A stretch of DNA of 16,475 nucleotides from Lactobacillus sp. (GCA_003482405.1 DMZB01000262.1:1-16475); one strand, 5' to 3'. Positions 1 through 6,983 are shown, counted from the stretch's first letter. Program-made: numbers and translations. The notes: generated by a model not told the origin, from the sequence alone.

Positions 1-5
1 ACATA

Positions 6-34
6 TTGACAATGTGTATATTAACAATTATAGT
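6..34 (+). promoter_or_regulatory. Sigma-A type promoter of the DHA2 efflux pump gene
   Basis: A perfect -35 box TTGACA (6-11) is followed after exactly 17 bases by TATAGT (29-34), one mismatch from TATAAT. Transcription would start near position 41, about 45 bases before the preferred start codon at 86. The -10 box lies inside the left arm of a long inverted repeat (18-69), so the promoter should be controlled by a DNA-binding protein. A short ACAT-N7-ATGT dyad (1-15) covers the -35 box and resembles the half-sites of PadR-type operators, but it is too short to be sure of. Confidence 0.75.
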
Positions 35-69
35 ATTGAATGTTCGTTTGATACTATAATTGTTAATAT
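18..69. repeat. Perfect 19-bp inverted repeat, probable operator of the efflux pump
   Basis: The left arm (18-36) and right arm (51-69, ATACTATAATTGTTAATAT) are exact reverse complements, separated by 14 bases (37-50). The left arm holds the -10 box. The right arm lies in the transcribed leader and reaches two bases into an in-frame ATG at 68. With a start near 41, only the right arm is transcribed from this promoter, so the repeat cannot act as an RNA hairpin in that transcript; it most likely binds a repressor as DNA. The operator IR1 of staphylococcal qacA, also a DHA2 pump gene, likewise covers the transcription start. The binding protein could be the downstream PadR regulator; this is inference. 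Confidence 0.75.
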
Positions 70-85
70 GAAAGTGACATTCATT

Positions 86-1825
86 ATGAAAAACAAAAAC
101 ATGTTATTAATCCTAACCATGTGTATCGGCACGTTCCTATGTATGCTGGACACAACTGTTATGAACATTGCCTTACCTGCTATCCAAAGTGGCATGAACG
201 TGCCACTGAGTCAGCTGTCATGGGCGCTAAACATCTACACGATTACGTTTGCCGTTCTGACCATTCCACTGGCTCGCTTGGCTGATATCTTCGGCCGAAA
301 CAAAATGTATTTAATTGGCTTACTGACATTTGCGATTGGCTCACTTGTCTCTGGTGATGCAAACATTCCCGCCACACTGATCGTCGGCCGTGGCATTCAA
401 AGTATCGGTGCAGCCATCATCTTCCCAACCAGCATGACCATCGCGATTGCCTCCACATCCCAAGAGAAACGCACGACCGCTTTATTAACGATTGGCTTAA
501 CTCAAGGACTGGCTTCAACACTAGGTCCAACAATCGGTGGTGTTGTTACAGAATTTCTTGGCTGGCGCTGGGTTTTCTTCATCAACTTACCTTTGTTACT
601 CTTAGCTTTTGTTGCTGTTTGCCTACAACTGCCAATTCGTCACGAACACCGTGTTAACGCTAAAATTGACTTCGCTGGAATGCTTTTTCTCATGATTACA
701 TTATTCTCACTCACGTTGGCACTTACACAAGGTACTGACTGGGGTTGGACAAGCATGCGCATTCTCGGCCTTGCTGCACTGACCATCGTTACCTTCATTA
801 TCTTTATCCTAGTTGAATCACACGTTAAGCAACCCATGGTTCGTTTGGACCTGTTTGCTGACCGTCAATTCTCTGGTGCTTCACTAACCGTCGTCCTGGC
901 TGGTTTACTCCTTGTTGCCGTCATGGTTATCATGCCAACCTTCTTCACACAGGTTCAGGGTAAAAGTGAACTAATTGCAGCATTACTCATCACACCATCA
1001 TCATTGATGATTTTCATCATCTCACCGATGGCCGCTGCCCTGATTGAACATTATGGACCACGTTTGGTTATCTTCTGTGGTTTTGCTTCAATGGCCGCCG
1101 GTTACGGGGTACTTGGTTTCATGAACCCAGCCCACTACTGGCAGACGCTGATCGGCCTGCTACTACTTGGAATTGGCTACGGTGTTGTCATCGGACCCAT
1201 CACAGTACTGGCCGCTTCAGACTTTGAAGGTGAAAAACTGACTGCTTCTCAATCTGTCATGGGTGTTCTACGTCAAATTGGTAACGTATTGGCCGTTGCT
1301 ATCTTTGTTTCCTTACTAACCAGCAACATCAGCACGGCTAAAACGACTGCTTGGCACGATGCTCAGGACCGAATCGAACAAACTACGCTCTCCAGCACAG
1401 CTAAGAAGCAGATGCTCACGATTACTCACCAACACTTTACCGGCACCGGTGCAAAGACTTCGTCCAAACGCAGCAACGGGATCAGCAAGAAGCAAGAAGC
1501 TGCGATTATTTCCCAGGAAACAGCGAAGGCTGAGAAGACTGCCCACGTTGACCAAATGCCAGCCATTCAACAAACTATGGTTCGTCAACAAATCAAGGCT
1601 AAGGTAACTCAGAAAGTCGCTGCCGTTGTTGCCAAAGATAACCGAGAAATCAAAAACACGAGTTCTGCAATTGGCACGCACACTAAGTCATTGATTTCAC
1701 AGGCCTTTCTGACTTTGTACCGCCACGCCTTTCCGTTTGCCATCGCATTCGTTCTCGTCGCCTTCCTCTTCTACCGACGCGACGATTATCGCGCATTAAT
1801 CCATCACGATGTAAAAGCAGCATGA
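86..1825 (+). CDS. DHA2-family 14-TM multidrug efflux transporter (MFS, EmrB/QacA type)
   Basis: Probable proton-coupled drug exporter of the cytoplasmic membrane. The first membrane helix carries the DHA2 signature LDTTVMNIALP. Motif A (LARLADIFGRNK, about residues 62-73) follows helix 2, and the antiporter motif region GLASTLGPTIGG with GWRWVFFINLP lies near residues 140-170. The numerous hydrophobic helices fit 14 TM segments. Between the last two helices there is a hydrophilic insert of roughly 130 residues (about 414-548), rich in Ala, Lys, Gln and Thr, predicted to be extracellular; QacA also has a large loop there. I chose ATG 86 because AAAGTGA sits 8 bases upstream. A GTG at 14 precedes the likely transcription start, and ATG 68 has no ribosome site. 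The PadR gene follows after 114 bases with no clear terminator between, so they may be cotranscribed. Substrate unknown. Confidence 0.9.
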   Translation: MKNKNMLLILTMCIGTFLCMLDTTVMNIALPAIQSGMNVPLSQLSWALNIYTITFAVLTIPLARLADIFGRNKMYLIGLLTFAIGSLVSGDANIPATLIVGRGIQSIGAAIIFPTSMTIAIASTSQEKRTTALLTIGLTQGLASTLGPTIGGVVTEFLGWRWVFFINLPLLLLAFVAVCLQLPIRHEHRVNAKIDFAGMLFLMITLFSLTLALTQGTDWGWTSMRILGLAALTIVTFIIFILVESHVKQPMVRLDLFADRQFSGASLTVVLAGLLLVAVMVIMPTFFTQVQGKSELIAALLITPSSLMIFIISPMAAALIEHYGPRLVIFCGFASMAAGYGVLGFMNPAHYWQTLIGLLLLGIGYGVVIGPITVLAASDFEGEKLTASQSVMGVLRQIGNVLAVAIFVSLLTSNISTAKTTAWHDAQDRIEQTTLSSTAKKQMLTITHQHFTGTGAKTSSKRSNGISKKQEAAIISQETAKAEKTAHVDQMPAIQQTMVRQQIKAKVTQKVAAVVAKDNREIKNTSSAIGTHTKSLISQAFLTLYRHAFPFAIAFVLVAFLFYRRDDYRALIHHDVKAA

Positions 1826-1939
1826 TGTTTAATCTCGTCTATGATAGGCTATAAGCATAGTTATGAATTCGGATAATGTTGGGTATAAATCAAGCCATGA
1901 TGTTGTATCTGAACCACGTTTTTATAAGGAGTTGTTTTT

Positions 1940-2470
1940 ATGAAAAGTCGTCAAGTTGTTCTCGGTATTTTAAAAAGAGGCCCACAGACTGGGTACGATA
2001 TCACACAGATGTTCCAGACTAGCTTTACCTTCTTTTTCGATAGTTCTGCCGGGATGGTCTACCCTGCTTTGCGACGTTTGGAACAGGACGGTTGCGTAAC
2101 TAAAACCGTTGTCCCACAAGAAGGCAAACCAAATAAAAACGTCTATGAGATCACGCAAGCCGGACTGGACGAATTCGCGGACTATCTCAAATCACCTGTT
2201 GAACCGGAAATTAAAAAATCCGATTTTCTGGCTCGCCTGATGTTTGGTGAATATGTTGAACCTGCTCAAATCGTTAAAATCATCAAAGATGAAGTTGAGT
2301 TCCAAAAACAGGAAAGTGAAGTTATAAAGGCACGGCTTGAAGAATTCAGTCCTGGTCATACAGCCGTGTCATCTACGCAAGAACTTGCCTATCAATATGG
2401 GTTAACAGCCAATATATCGAAAATCGAGTTTTTCGAAAAATGGTTAAAAGATCATCCCGACGGTGTGTAA
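1940..2470 (+). CDS. PadR-family transcriptional regulator
   Basis: A 176-residue DNA-binding protein. The N-terminal winged helix (about residues 1-90) shows the PadR pattern: VLGILKRGPQTGYDI, then VYPALRRLEQDGCV and YEITQAGLDEF for the wing. The C-terminal half (about 95-175) is helical and charged, matching the Vir_act_alpha_C dimerisation domain of the longer PadR subgroup. The start is set by AAGGAG (1926-1931), 8 bases before the ATG. Family members such as PadR (phenolic acids) and LmrR (drug efflux) repress nearby genes until they bind an aromatic ligand. Its position directly after a DHA2 pump suggests it controls that pump through the inverted repeat at 18-69; this is inference. A weak TATAAA-like element before it may give a separate transcript. 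Confidence 0.92.
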   Translation: MKSRQVVLGILKRGPQTGYDITQMFQTSFTFFFDSSAGMVYPALRRLEQDGCVTKTVVPQEGKPNKNVYEITQAGLDEFADYLKSPVEPEIKKSDFLARLMFGEYVEPAQIVKIIKDEVEFQKQESEVIKARLEEFSPGHTAVSSTQELAYQYGLTANISKIEFFEKWLKDHPDGV

Positions 2471-2484
2471 TTTTCAGGACACGA

Positions 2485-2531
2485 AAAACAACCCCTGAGT
2501 GCGCGTGTAGACGTGACTCAGGGGTTGTTTT
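2485..2531. terminator. Bidirectional rho-independent terminator
   Basis: A perfect 16-bp stem (2485-2500 with 2516-2531; core ACCCCTGAGT / ACTCAGGGGT) encloses a 15-base loop. The + strand ends in TTTTCTT and the - strand in a run of T (complement of 2484-2488). It lies between the convergent padR-like and methyltransferase genes and can stop both. Confidence 0.92.
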
Positions 2532-2564
2532 CTTGACCAAAATGGAAGGTTGAAAGTTATGCGA

Positions 2565-3356
2565 TTAAGGTCGGGCAATCAACAAACCAACCTGTTTGGG
2601 GATCACAATGGCTCCCTCTTGTTGTCGAATGCTTTCAAATTTTGTTTCGAGTTGTTTTAGTAATGTCTCGGTAATGCCATCATTGTCTGTTTGCGTGGAT
2701 TTGATCCAATCGATTAAATCTTGCGTTTTTGTGATGCGTAGCTCATCAGGATAGTCACAACGCGTGACTTGATTGAAGTGTGCTTTTAACTGAGGCACGC
2801 CATTTTGTAAGTTGAAACTTAACTGGTCAGAAAAAAGCTGTGATGTAGGCGCAACCGTTCGAATTTTTTCGTGCAGGTACTGTTCCATACCGTGAGCACC
2901 ATTTGCGGACGTGTAAAAGATGCCCGTTGGTTTCAACACTCGGGCAATTTCACGAATAGCCAAATCGGTATCAGGCACCGTATGCAGCGTGTGATTAGCA
3001 ATAACGACATCAAATGTTGCAGCTTCAAACGGAATCGACTGTGCATCGATTTTCAAACACCGCACTCGCGAATCACGGCCAAACTTTTCCGCCACGACGT
3101 CCACCATTCCCTGAGAATAATCAGATAAGGTGACGTCGATGGTGGCTGGTAGCTGGGTCAGATAATCGTCCCAAAGACTGCCATTGCCACAGCCTAGCTC
3201 TAAAATCTTGGCGTTCGCTGGAATACTCATTTGGTCACGTAACCAAGGCATCAGACCCTGCCGATTGATACTGTATTGATGGTGCAAACGTTGACGAATC
3301 GAAAGATTGACTTCCGTTTGATACTGCTCGTTATTTTCAGATTCTGTGTTTCCCAT
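2565..3356 (-). CDS. Class I SAM-dependent methyltransferase
   Basis: A 263-residue cytosolic methyltransferase of the Methyltransf_11/25 type. Motif I is clear (ILELGCGNGSLW, residues 51-62), followed by an acidic residue at the end of strand 2 (TLSDYSQGMV, near 77-86) that would hold the SAM ribose. The sequence DAQSIPF then TFDVVIANHTLHTVPD corresponds to motifs II/III and the region after strand 4. The remainder (about 170-263) is a variable substrate domain with no signature I can assign; small-molecule or quinone-like substrates are common in the family but nothing here decides it. A GGAGG-like ribosome site lies 11 bases before the ATG. It follows the SnoaL-like gene on the same strand after 148 bases that contain two hairpins, so a single operon is possible but not certain. 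Confidence 0.88.
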   Translation of the reverse strand: MGNTESENNEQYQTEVNLSIRQRLHHQYSINRQGLMPWLRDQMSIPANAKILELGCGNGSLWDDYLTQLPATIDVTLSDYSQGMVDVVAEKFGRDSRVRCLKIDAQSIPFEAATFDVVIANHTLHTVPDTDLAIREIARVLKPTGIFYTSANGAHGMEQYLHEKIRTVAPTSQLFSDQLSFNLQNGVPQLKAHFNQVTRCDYPDELRITKTQDLIDWIKSTQTDNDGITETLLKQLETKFESIRQQEGAIVIPKQVGLLIARP

Positions 3357-3436
3357 GTAGGTGGCACCCTCCGAGTCTCGCGAAAAATAGAGCTATTCTT
3401 TACTCTGTTCACGTTGAATACTCTAACTATTCTCTT

Positions 3437-3498
3437 TTAGGCAGCGCACTACAAGCCTAAATTAACGGTGCATGAAAACGAAATCACAATAATGCACC
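3437..3498 (-). other. Two hairpins between the SnoaL-like and methyltransferase genes
   Basis: Two inverted repeats lie in the 148-base gap: GGTGCAT/ATGCACC (3467-3473 with 3492-3498, 18-base loop) and TTTAGGC/GCCTAAA (3436-3442 with 3455-3461, 12-base loop). Neither is followed by a proper U tract on the - strand. They could weaken readthrough into the methyltransferase gene or mark an operator, but neither is a good terminator. Confidence 0.4.
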
Positions 3499-3504
3499 AA
3501 CACG

Positions 3505-3936
3505 CTATTCAGTAGCGTCCGGCGTGTTACTAGTCATCACTGCCATCGTGTCCATGTAATCATACCAGCGCACGATTTTACGATTCTTAATGATCACAAT
3601 CGAGCAAAAATGATTATCGTAGTGTTTCCCGGTGCTTGGCACGGTGCCATGTACTGCATACTCTAACGTGACCGCATGTTTTTCTCGATCTTTGTAGACA
3701 CGCAAACCATCGGCACTCGTCAAAACGGCTGAATAGCCGGCAAACCAGTCCATATAGGCCTGACGCCCTTCGATTTTGTTGGTGAAGCCGTCAATGTTAT
3801 ACATGAATTCAAAGACGGCATTTTCATCGACCGCTTCCCAAAAATTGTCAGCATCAACTTCCCCCTTTAAACCGTCCATCACAACGTTAAAAAAGGCTTC
3901 GGTACCTGGTTTGTATGCAAATTGATCTTCACTCAT
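3505..3936 (-). CDS. SnoaL-like / NTF2-fold small protein
   Basis: A 143-residue protein of the nuclear transport factor 2 superfamily (SnoaL-like, often annotated ketosteroid isomerase-related). Visible family features are the N-terminal helix FFNVVMDGLKGE, the segment FWEAVDENAVFEFMYNIDG, the GRQAYMDWFAGYS helix, and alternating hydrophobic strands ending in NRKIVRWYDYMDTMAVM. The curved sheet of this fold forms a hydrophobic pocket, but the family covers isomerases, cyclases and non-enzymes, so no reaction can be named. A strong ribosome site (TAGGAGG) precedes the ATG by about 10 bases. The gene is divergent from a WYL-domain regulator, with a perfect 28-bp palindrome between them, so it is the likely main target of that regulator. 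A methyltransferase gene follows on the same strand. Confidence 0.85.
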   Translation of the reverse strand: MSEDQFAYKPGTEAFFNVVMDGLKGEVDADNFWEAVDENAVFEFMYNIDGFTNKIEGRQAYMDWFAGYSAVLTSADGLRVYKDREKHAVTLEYAVHGTVPSTGKHYDNHFCSIVIIKNRKIVRWYDYMDTMAVMTSNTPDATE

Positions 3937-4032
3937 GATTAAATTCCTCCTAAATTAATATGCGTTGTCAAACAGTCATGTGTGCGGTTTATAGAATGAA
4001 TTCCCTCACTCACTGAAATCATTGTAATCCCC

Positions 4033-4060
4033 AAAACATGACAATGGACTGTCATGTTTT
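4033..4060. promoter_or_regulatory. Perfect palindrome in the divergent region, probable operator
   Basis: AAAACATGACA (4033-4043) and its exact reverse complement TGTCATGTTTT (4050-4060) flank a 6-base spacer. It lies 97 bases before the SnoaL-like gene and 112 bases before the WYL regulator. A lone copy of the half-site core GTCATGT is at 3975-3981. No convincing -35/-10 pair is visible on either strand around it. A regulator binding site is the best reading, as there is no U tract and no gene ending here. Confidence 0.6.
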
Positions 4061-4171
4061 ACGAAAAAGGTGCAAAATTGAGGTGAACGATGGCGCGTAG
4101 CTACGTCATCCCAAACTCGGTTAACGTAACTCATTAATATTTGCTACTTAAAGAAAGCAAAGGTCTGTGTC

Positions 4172-5089
4172 GTGAAATCAAATCGTTTGTTCCAAATGAT
4201 CTACCTGCTCATGAATCATAAACAAATTTCTGCACCGGCATTGGCGGAACAACTCGACGTGTCAGTTCGTACTGTATACCGATATGTGGACGATTTATCT
4301 TCGGCTGGTGTGCCTATTTACGTTTTACAAGGTCGCAATGGTGGCATTGCATTACTGCCAGAGTATAAGATCAACAACACAATTGTGAATAAAAAGGAAC
4401 AAACCACAATTTTAGCGGCCCTAAACGGCTTGAAAAACCTTGGTGTCGATAATGGTGATACTGTTGAAAAATTATCGGCACTTTTTCATCAACAACCGGT
4501 AGCTTGGATTGCCATCGATCCGTCCACATGGTCTGATCAGCGGAATCCTAAAAATGACCTCGCCAAACTCAGGGACGCAATTCTTCACAGCCAACTAATT
4601 ACATTTAATTACTTAAATGCCAAAAATGAATATTTGTCCCGTGAAGTATTTCCGTATCAGGTGATCTTCAAGGATAAGGCCTGGTATCTGAGAGGTTACG
4701 CCGTCGAACGACATGCCGAGCGGTTATTCAAGTTGTCACGCATCGACCATTTACGCCTCAGCACAAAACAGCCATCAGACACCGGCAAACGCCCTTGGGT
4801 CAAAGATGAAACAGCCAAACAATCCACCCAGCAAACGACATCTGTTACAGAAACTGCTGTGCAATTGCACGCTGATCCAGAACTAAAATACAGGTTATTC
4901 GAAACTTTCCCAACTGATCAAATCATTCAACAAGACGATGGTAGCTATTTAATTAATACTCAAATGAATGATGATGACTGGTTGATTACCTACCTCCTTT
5001 CCTTTGGCTCTCATTTAAAAGTGCTAGCGCCAAGCTCTCTGAAGCAACGGATGAAAACCGAAATCAAAAAATGTTTGACACAATATTAA
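4172..5089 (+). CDS. HTH/WYL-domain transcriptional regulator (YafY/DeoR-like)
   Basis: A 305-residue regulator. Residues 1-60 form a winged helix of the HTH_11 type (ISAPALAEQLDVSVRTVYRYVDDL, then GRNGGIALLP for the wing). Residues about 135-200 form a WYL domain: the WYL triad is at 171-173 in AWYLRGY, followed by RLFKLSRIDHL. The C-terminal part (about 225-305) fits the WCX extension. WYL domains bind small ligands or nucleic acids and often control stress genes. The start is GTG, supported by AAAGG 8 bases upstream; the ribosome site is weak, as is common for regulators. It is divergent from the SnoaL-like gene. The stop codon falls inside the first unit of a 13-bp tandem repeat. Confidence 0.9.
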   Translation: MKSNRLFQMIYLLMNHKQISAPALAEQLDVSVRTVYRYVDDLSSAGVPIYVLQGRNGGIALLPEYKINNTIVNKKEQTTILAALNGLKNLGVDNGDTVEKLSALFHQQPVAWIAIDPSTWSDQRNPKNDLAKLRDAILHSQLITFNYLNAKNEYLSREVFPYQVIFKDKAWYLRGYAVERHAERLFKLSRIDHLRLSTKQPSDTGKRPWVKDETAKQSTQQTTSVTETAVQLHADPELKYRLFETFPTDQIIQQDDGSYLINTQMNDDDWLITYLLSFGSHLKVLAPSSLKQRMKTEIKKCLTQY

Positions 5090-5130
5090 AATGCGATATT
5101 AAAAATCAATATTAAAAATCAATATTAAAA
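5082..5130. repeat. About 3.8 tandem copies of an AT-rich 13-bp unit
   Basis: Units AATATTAAAATGC (5082-5094), GATATTAAAAATC (5095-5107), AATATTAAAAATC (5108-5120) and partial AATATTAAAA (5121-5130) follow head to tail. The TAA stop of the WYL regulator lies in the first unit. Units 2 and 3 differ at one base. The array directly precedes the alkC promoter region. It may be slippage-prone DNA, an AT-rich upstream element or a set of regulator sites. Confidence 0.8.
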
Positions 5131-5131
5131 C

Positions 5132-5148
5132 CTGACATAAGGTGTCAG
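5132..5148 (+). other. CTGACA-TAAGG-TGTCAG dyad: weak terminator or operator before alkC
   Basis: A 6-bp perfect inverted repeat (a seventh T-G pair is possible) is followed by CCTTTATTTTG, which could be a weak terminator for the WYL gene. The same TGACA...TGTCA half-sites occur in the palindrome at 4033-4060, with a 6-base instead of a 5-base spacer, so it may instead be a regulator site for alkC. A possible -10 TATGAT (5160-5165) follows but lacks a good -35 box. Confidence 0.45.
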
Positions 5149-5224
5149 CCTTTATTTTGTATGATGAGATTATCGCTAGCGCACAAATGATGTACCACAA
5201 ATGCATTTTAGGAGGCTTATTTCC

Positions 5225-6319
5225 ATGGCAGACGCTTTAAAGGATGTTTATTCACCTGAATTTTTAAATCAACTTGGTCATTCAATCGCCCACCACTACG
5301 CAACATTTGATGTGTCAAAATTCATTGACGACACCATGACTGATCAGTGGGAATCACTCAAACTGATGGAACGGCGCGATCAAATTACTGCCGCTTTACA
5401 TGAACAACTACCGGCAAACTTTAATGAGACAGCACAGATCTTGCGCGATATCAGCACGACGATCACAGGTTTTGCAGCATTGTGTTTGCCAAACTATGTA
5501 GCTATGTATGGCCTCGATGACTGGCAAGTAGCAATGAAGACACTGGGCGTGCTGACTCAAACCTCATCCGCTGAGTTTGCCATTCGACCATTTTTAGTCA
5601 AATACCCACAGCAAACCATCGCTCAAATGACCAGCTGGTCTCAAAGTACAGACGTCGACCAACGCCGATTAGCAAGTGAAGGCATTAGGCCCCGTTTACC
5701 ATGGGGCATTCGCCTAAAGCAATTCGTCGAAGACCCGACCCCAATTTTTCCGATTCTAGCAAACTTAATCACGGATCAGAGTCAGTATGTACAAAAGAGC
5801 GTCGCCAATAACCTAAACGACATCAGTAAGGACCATCCCCAACAAGTCATTGACTTTTGCCAGACCTATTGGCACACATCCCAAACGGTCGATTGGATCA
5901 TTAACCGCGCGTTACGCACATTATTCAAGGCAGGAAATCCCGCTGTCCTCGCACTTTTGGGCTATGACGAGCAAGATGCAGGTGAACTCACAAATATAAA
6001 ATTCACAACAGATTCAACTTCAGTAACATTAAACCAGACCTCAGTTTTTAACTATCAACTGACCAACGCTTCAAATACGGATTTACCACTTTATATCGGC
6101 TATCGCGTACACTATGTTAAGAAGAACCAGCAAACTTCGGCGAAGGATTTCTTTGTCAAACGTGTCAACTTGAAGTCACAACAGACGTTGGACGGGCAAT
6201 TTAAGCTTGCTTGGAAGCAACTGACCACACGTACACTTTACGCGGGTATGCACCACATTGAGCTACTGGTCAATACTGTGCCCGTCACCGATACCGATGT
6301 TTCCTTATTGATTTCCTAG
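5225..6319 (+). CDS. alkC: AlkC-type DNA glycosylase (3-methyladenine repair) with C-terminal Ig-like domain
   Basis: A 364-residue DNA alkylation repair protein. Residues about 1-250 form the HEAT-like repeats of the AlkC/AlkD superfamily. Family motifs are plain: LASEGIRPRLPWG (149-161) and VQKSVANNLNDISKDHP (189-205). Residues about 255-364 form a beta-rich Ig-like domain (YIGYRVHYVKKN near 290-301, RTLYAGMHHIELLVN near 336-350), which marks AlkC members carrying that domain. Characterised AlkC excises N3-methyladenine without flipping the base out, and the Ig-like domain helps kink the DNA. The start is set by GGAGG (5211-5215) 9 bases before ATG 5225; an upstream in-frame ATG at 5201 lies before that site and is rejected. 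The membrane XRE regulator follows after 110 bases on the same strand. Its substrate range is inferred from the family. Confidence 0.9.
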   Translation: MADALKDVYSPEFLNQLGHSIAHHYATFDVSKFIDDTMTDQWESLKLMERRDQITAALHEQLPANFNETAQILRDISTTITGFAALCLPNYVAMYGLDDWQVAMKTLGVLTQTSSAEFAIRPFLVKYPQQTIAQMTSWSQSTDVDQRRLASEGIRPRLPWGIRLKQFVEDPTPIFPILANLITDQSQYVQKSVANNLNDISKDHPQQVIDFCQTYWHTSQTVDWIINRALRTLFKAGNPAVLALLGYDEQDAGELTNIKFTTDSTSVTLNQTSVFNYQLTNASNTDLPLYIGYRVHYVKKNQQTSAKDFFVKRVNLKSQQTLDGQFKLAWKQLTTRTLYAGMHHIELLVNTVPVTDTDVSLLIS

Positions 6320-6370
6320 TTAACTAAATTTTGTCAGATGATTTCTGCCGATGTAACTATAAAGTCCTAC

Positions 6371-6386
6371 CTCTTCTAAAGAAGAG
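6371..6386. repeat. CTCTTC-TAAA-GAAGAG palindrome between alkC and the XRE gene
   Basis: A perfect 6-bp inverted repeat with a 4-base loop lies 44 bases before the XRE start codon. A second, overlapping dyad CTAAAG/CTTTAG (6376-6381 with 6395-6400) shares part of it. The following bases CCTTTACACTTTAGG do not make a good terminator. An autoregulatory operator for the XRE protein is the more likely role. Confidence 0.45.
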
Positions 6387-6429
6387 CCTTTACACTTTAG
6401 GTATCAAAGTTATTGAGGGGGCGAGCAGT

Positions 6430-6981
6430 ATGAAAATCAGTCAACAGATCAAGCAACAACGTGAACAACGTCATTGGTCGCAGGCAGATCTTGCCAAACG
6501 TTTGAACATTTCGCGAGAATCGATATCCAAGTGGGAAAGCAACACTGCGCTACCAAGCTTTACTAATGTCATCAAGTTGGGGGAACTTTTTGATTTATCA
6601 CTGGACGATTTGATTAAAGGTGACGACAACCTTATTCAAAACTTCGATTCCCATGAACCAGAACCGTTTACAAGATTAAGCAAGGTTGTTTTGTCGGTAA
6701 CAGGACTTAGTTTTCTGGGGGTACTGCTAGCCAGTATTTTCCATCTTTCATTCAATGACTTGCGTGATTGGCTGGGCTTTCCCACATTCATTATGTTTGT
6801 CTGGCTAGCCACTACAATCAACTGGACAAAACTCAATCGTTTAGTTTCAAAAAGAACCATGATCATCGCCACCATCGCGTTAACCTTGCTGATGATTCCG
6901 GTCTTCACGGATATGCTCGATAGCATCATTCGCGGCGCAAAGGCTGGTATTGATTGGAACGAACTACACGGCTATCGCTAA
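6430..6981 (+). CDS. Membrane-anchored XRE-family regulator
   Basis: A 183-residue protein. Residues about 7-62 form a Cro/CI helix-turn-helix (IKQQREQRHWSQADLAKRL, then ISRESISKWESNTALPS), very typical of the family. After a short acidic linker there are three hydrophobic stretches, at about 85-105, 115-131 and 143-160, so the protein probably sits in the cytoplasmic membrane with its DNA-binding domain inside the cell. The start is ATG 6430, set by GAGGGG (6415-6420) 9 bases upstream; a longer reading frame from 6331 has no ribosome site. HTH proteins with short membrane tails are common in Lactobacillaceae, but their signals are mostly unknown. It follows alkC, so it may be cotranscribed with it or control it. 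A strong terminator starts two bases after its stop. Confidence 0.87.
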   Translation: MKISQQIKQQREQRHWSQADLAKRLNISRESISKWESNTALPSFTNVIKLGELFDLSLDDLIKGDDNLIQNFDSHEPEPFTRLSKVVLSVTGLSFLGVLLASIFHLSFNDLRDWLGFPTFIMFVWLATTINWTKLNRLVSKRTMIIATIALTLLMIPVFTDMLDSIIRGAKAGIDWNELHGYR

Positions 6982-6983
6982 CC

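Noticed and set aside
14..85. Upstream GTG 14 and ATG 68 as starts of the efflux pump
   Set aside because: GTG 14 lies upstream of the predicted transcription start. ATG 68 has no ribosome site. ATG 86 has AAAGTGA at 8 bases and gives a normal N-terminus before the first helix.
1316..1681. 121-codon open frame on the - strand inside the efflux pump gene
   Set aside because: It lies fully within a well-supported gene, has no ribosome site, and its product has no recognisable domain; it is a by-product of the codon use of the Lys/Ala-rich loop.
1826..1939. Terminator or promoter between the pump and the PadR gene
   Set aside because: Only a weak CTATG/CATAG dyad without a U tract and a TATAAA without a good -35 were seen, not enough to call either.
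5082..5130. CRISPR-like or replication-origin iterons
   Set aside because: The 13-bp units have no spacers, and no replication gene or DnaA boxes are nearby, so neither reading is supported.
6331..6429. Longer N-terminus for the XRE regulator
   Set aside because: There is no ribosome site and the added residues precede the standard HTH start; GAGGGG before ATG 6430 decides the start. TTTACA at 6389 as a -35 box was also dropped because the matching -10 would fall on the ribosome site.
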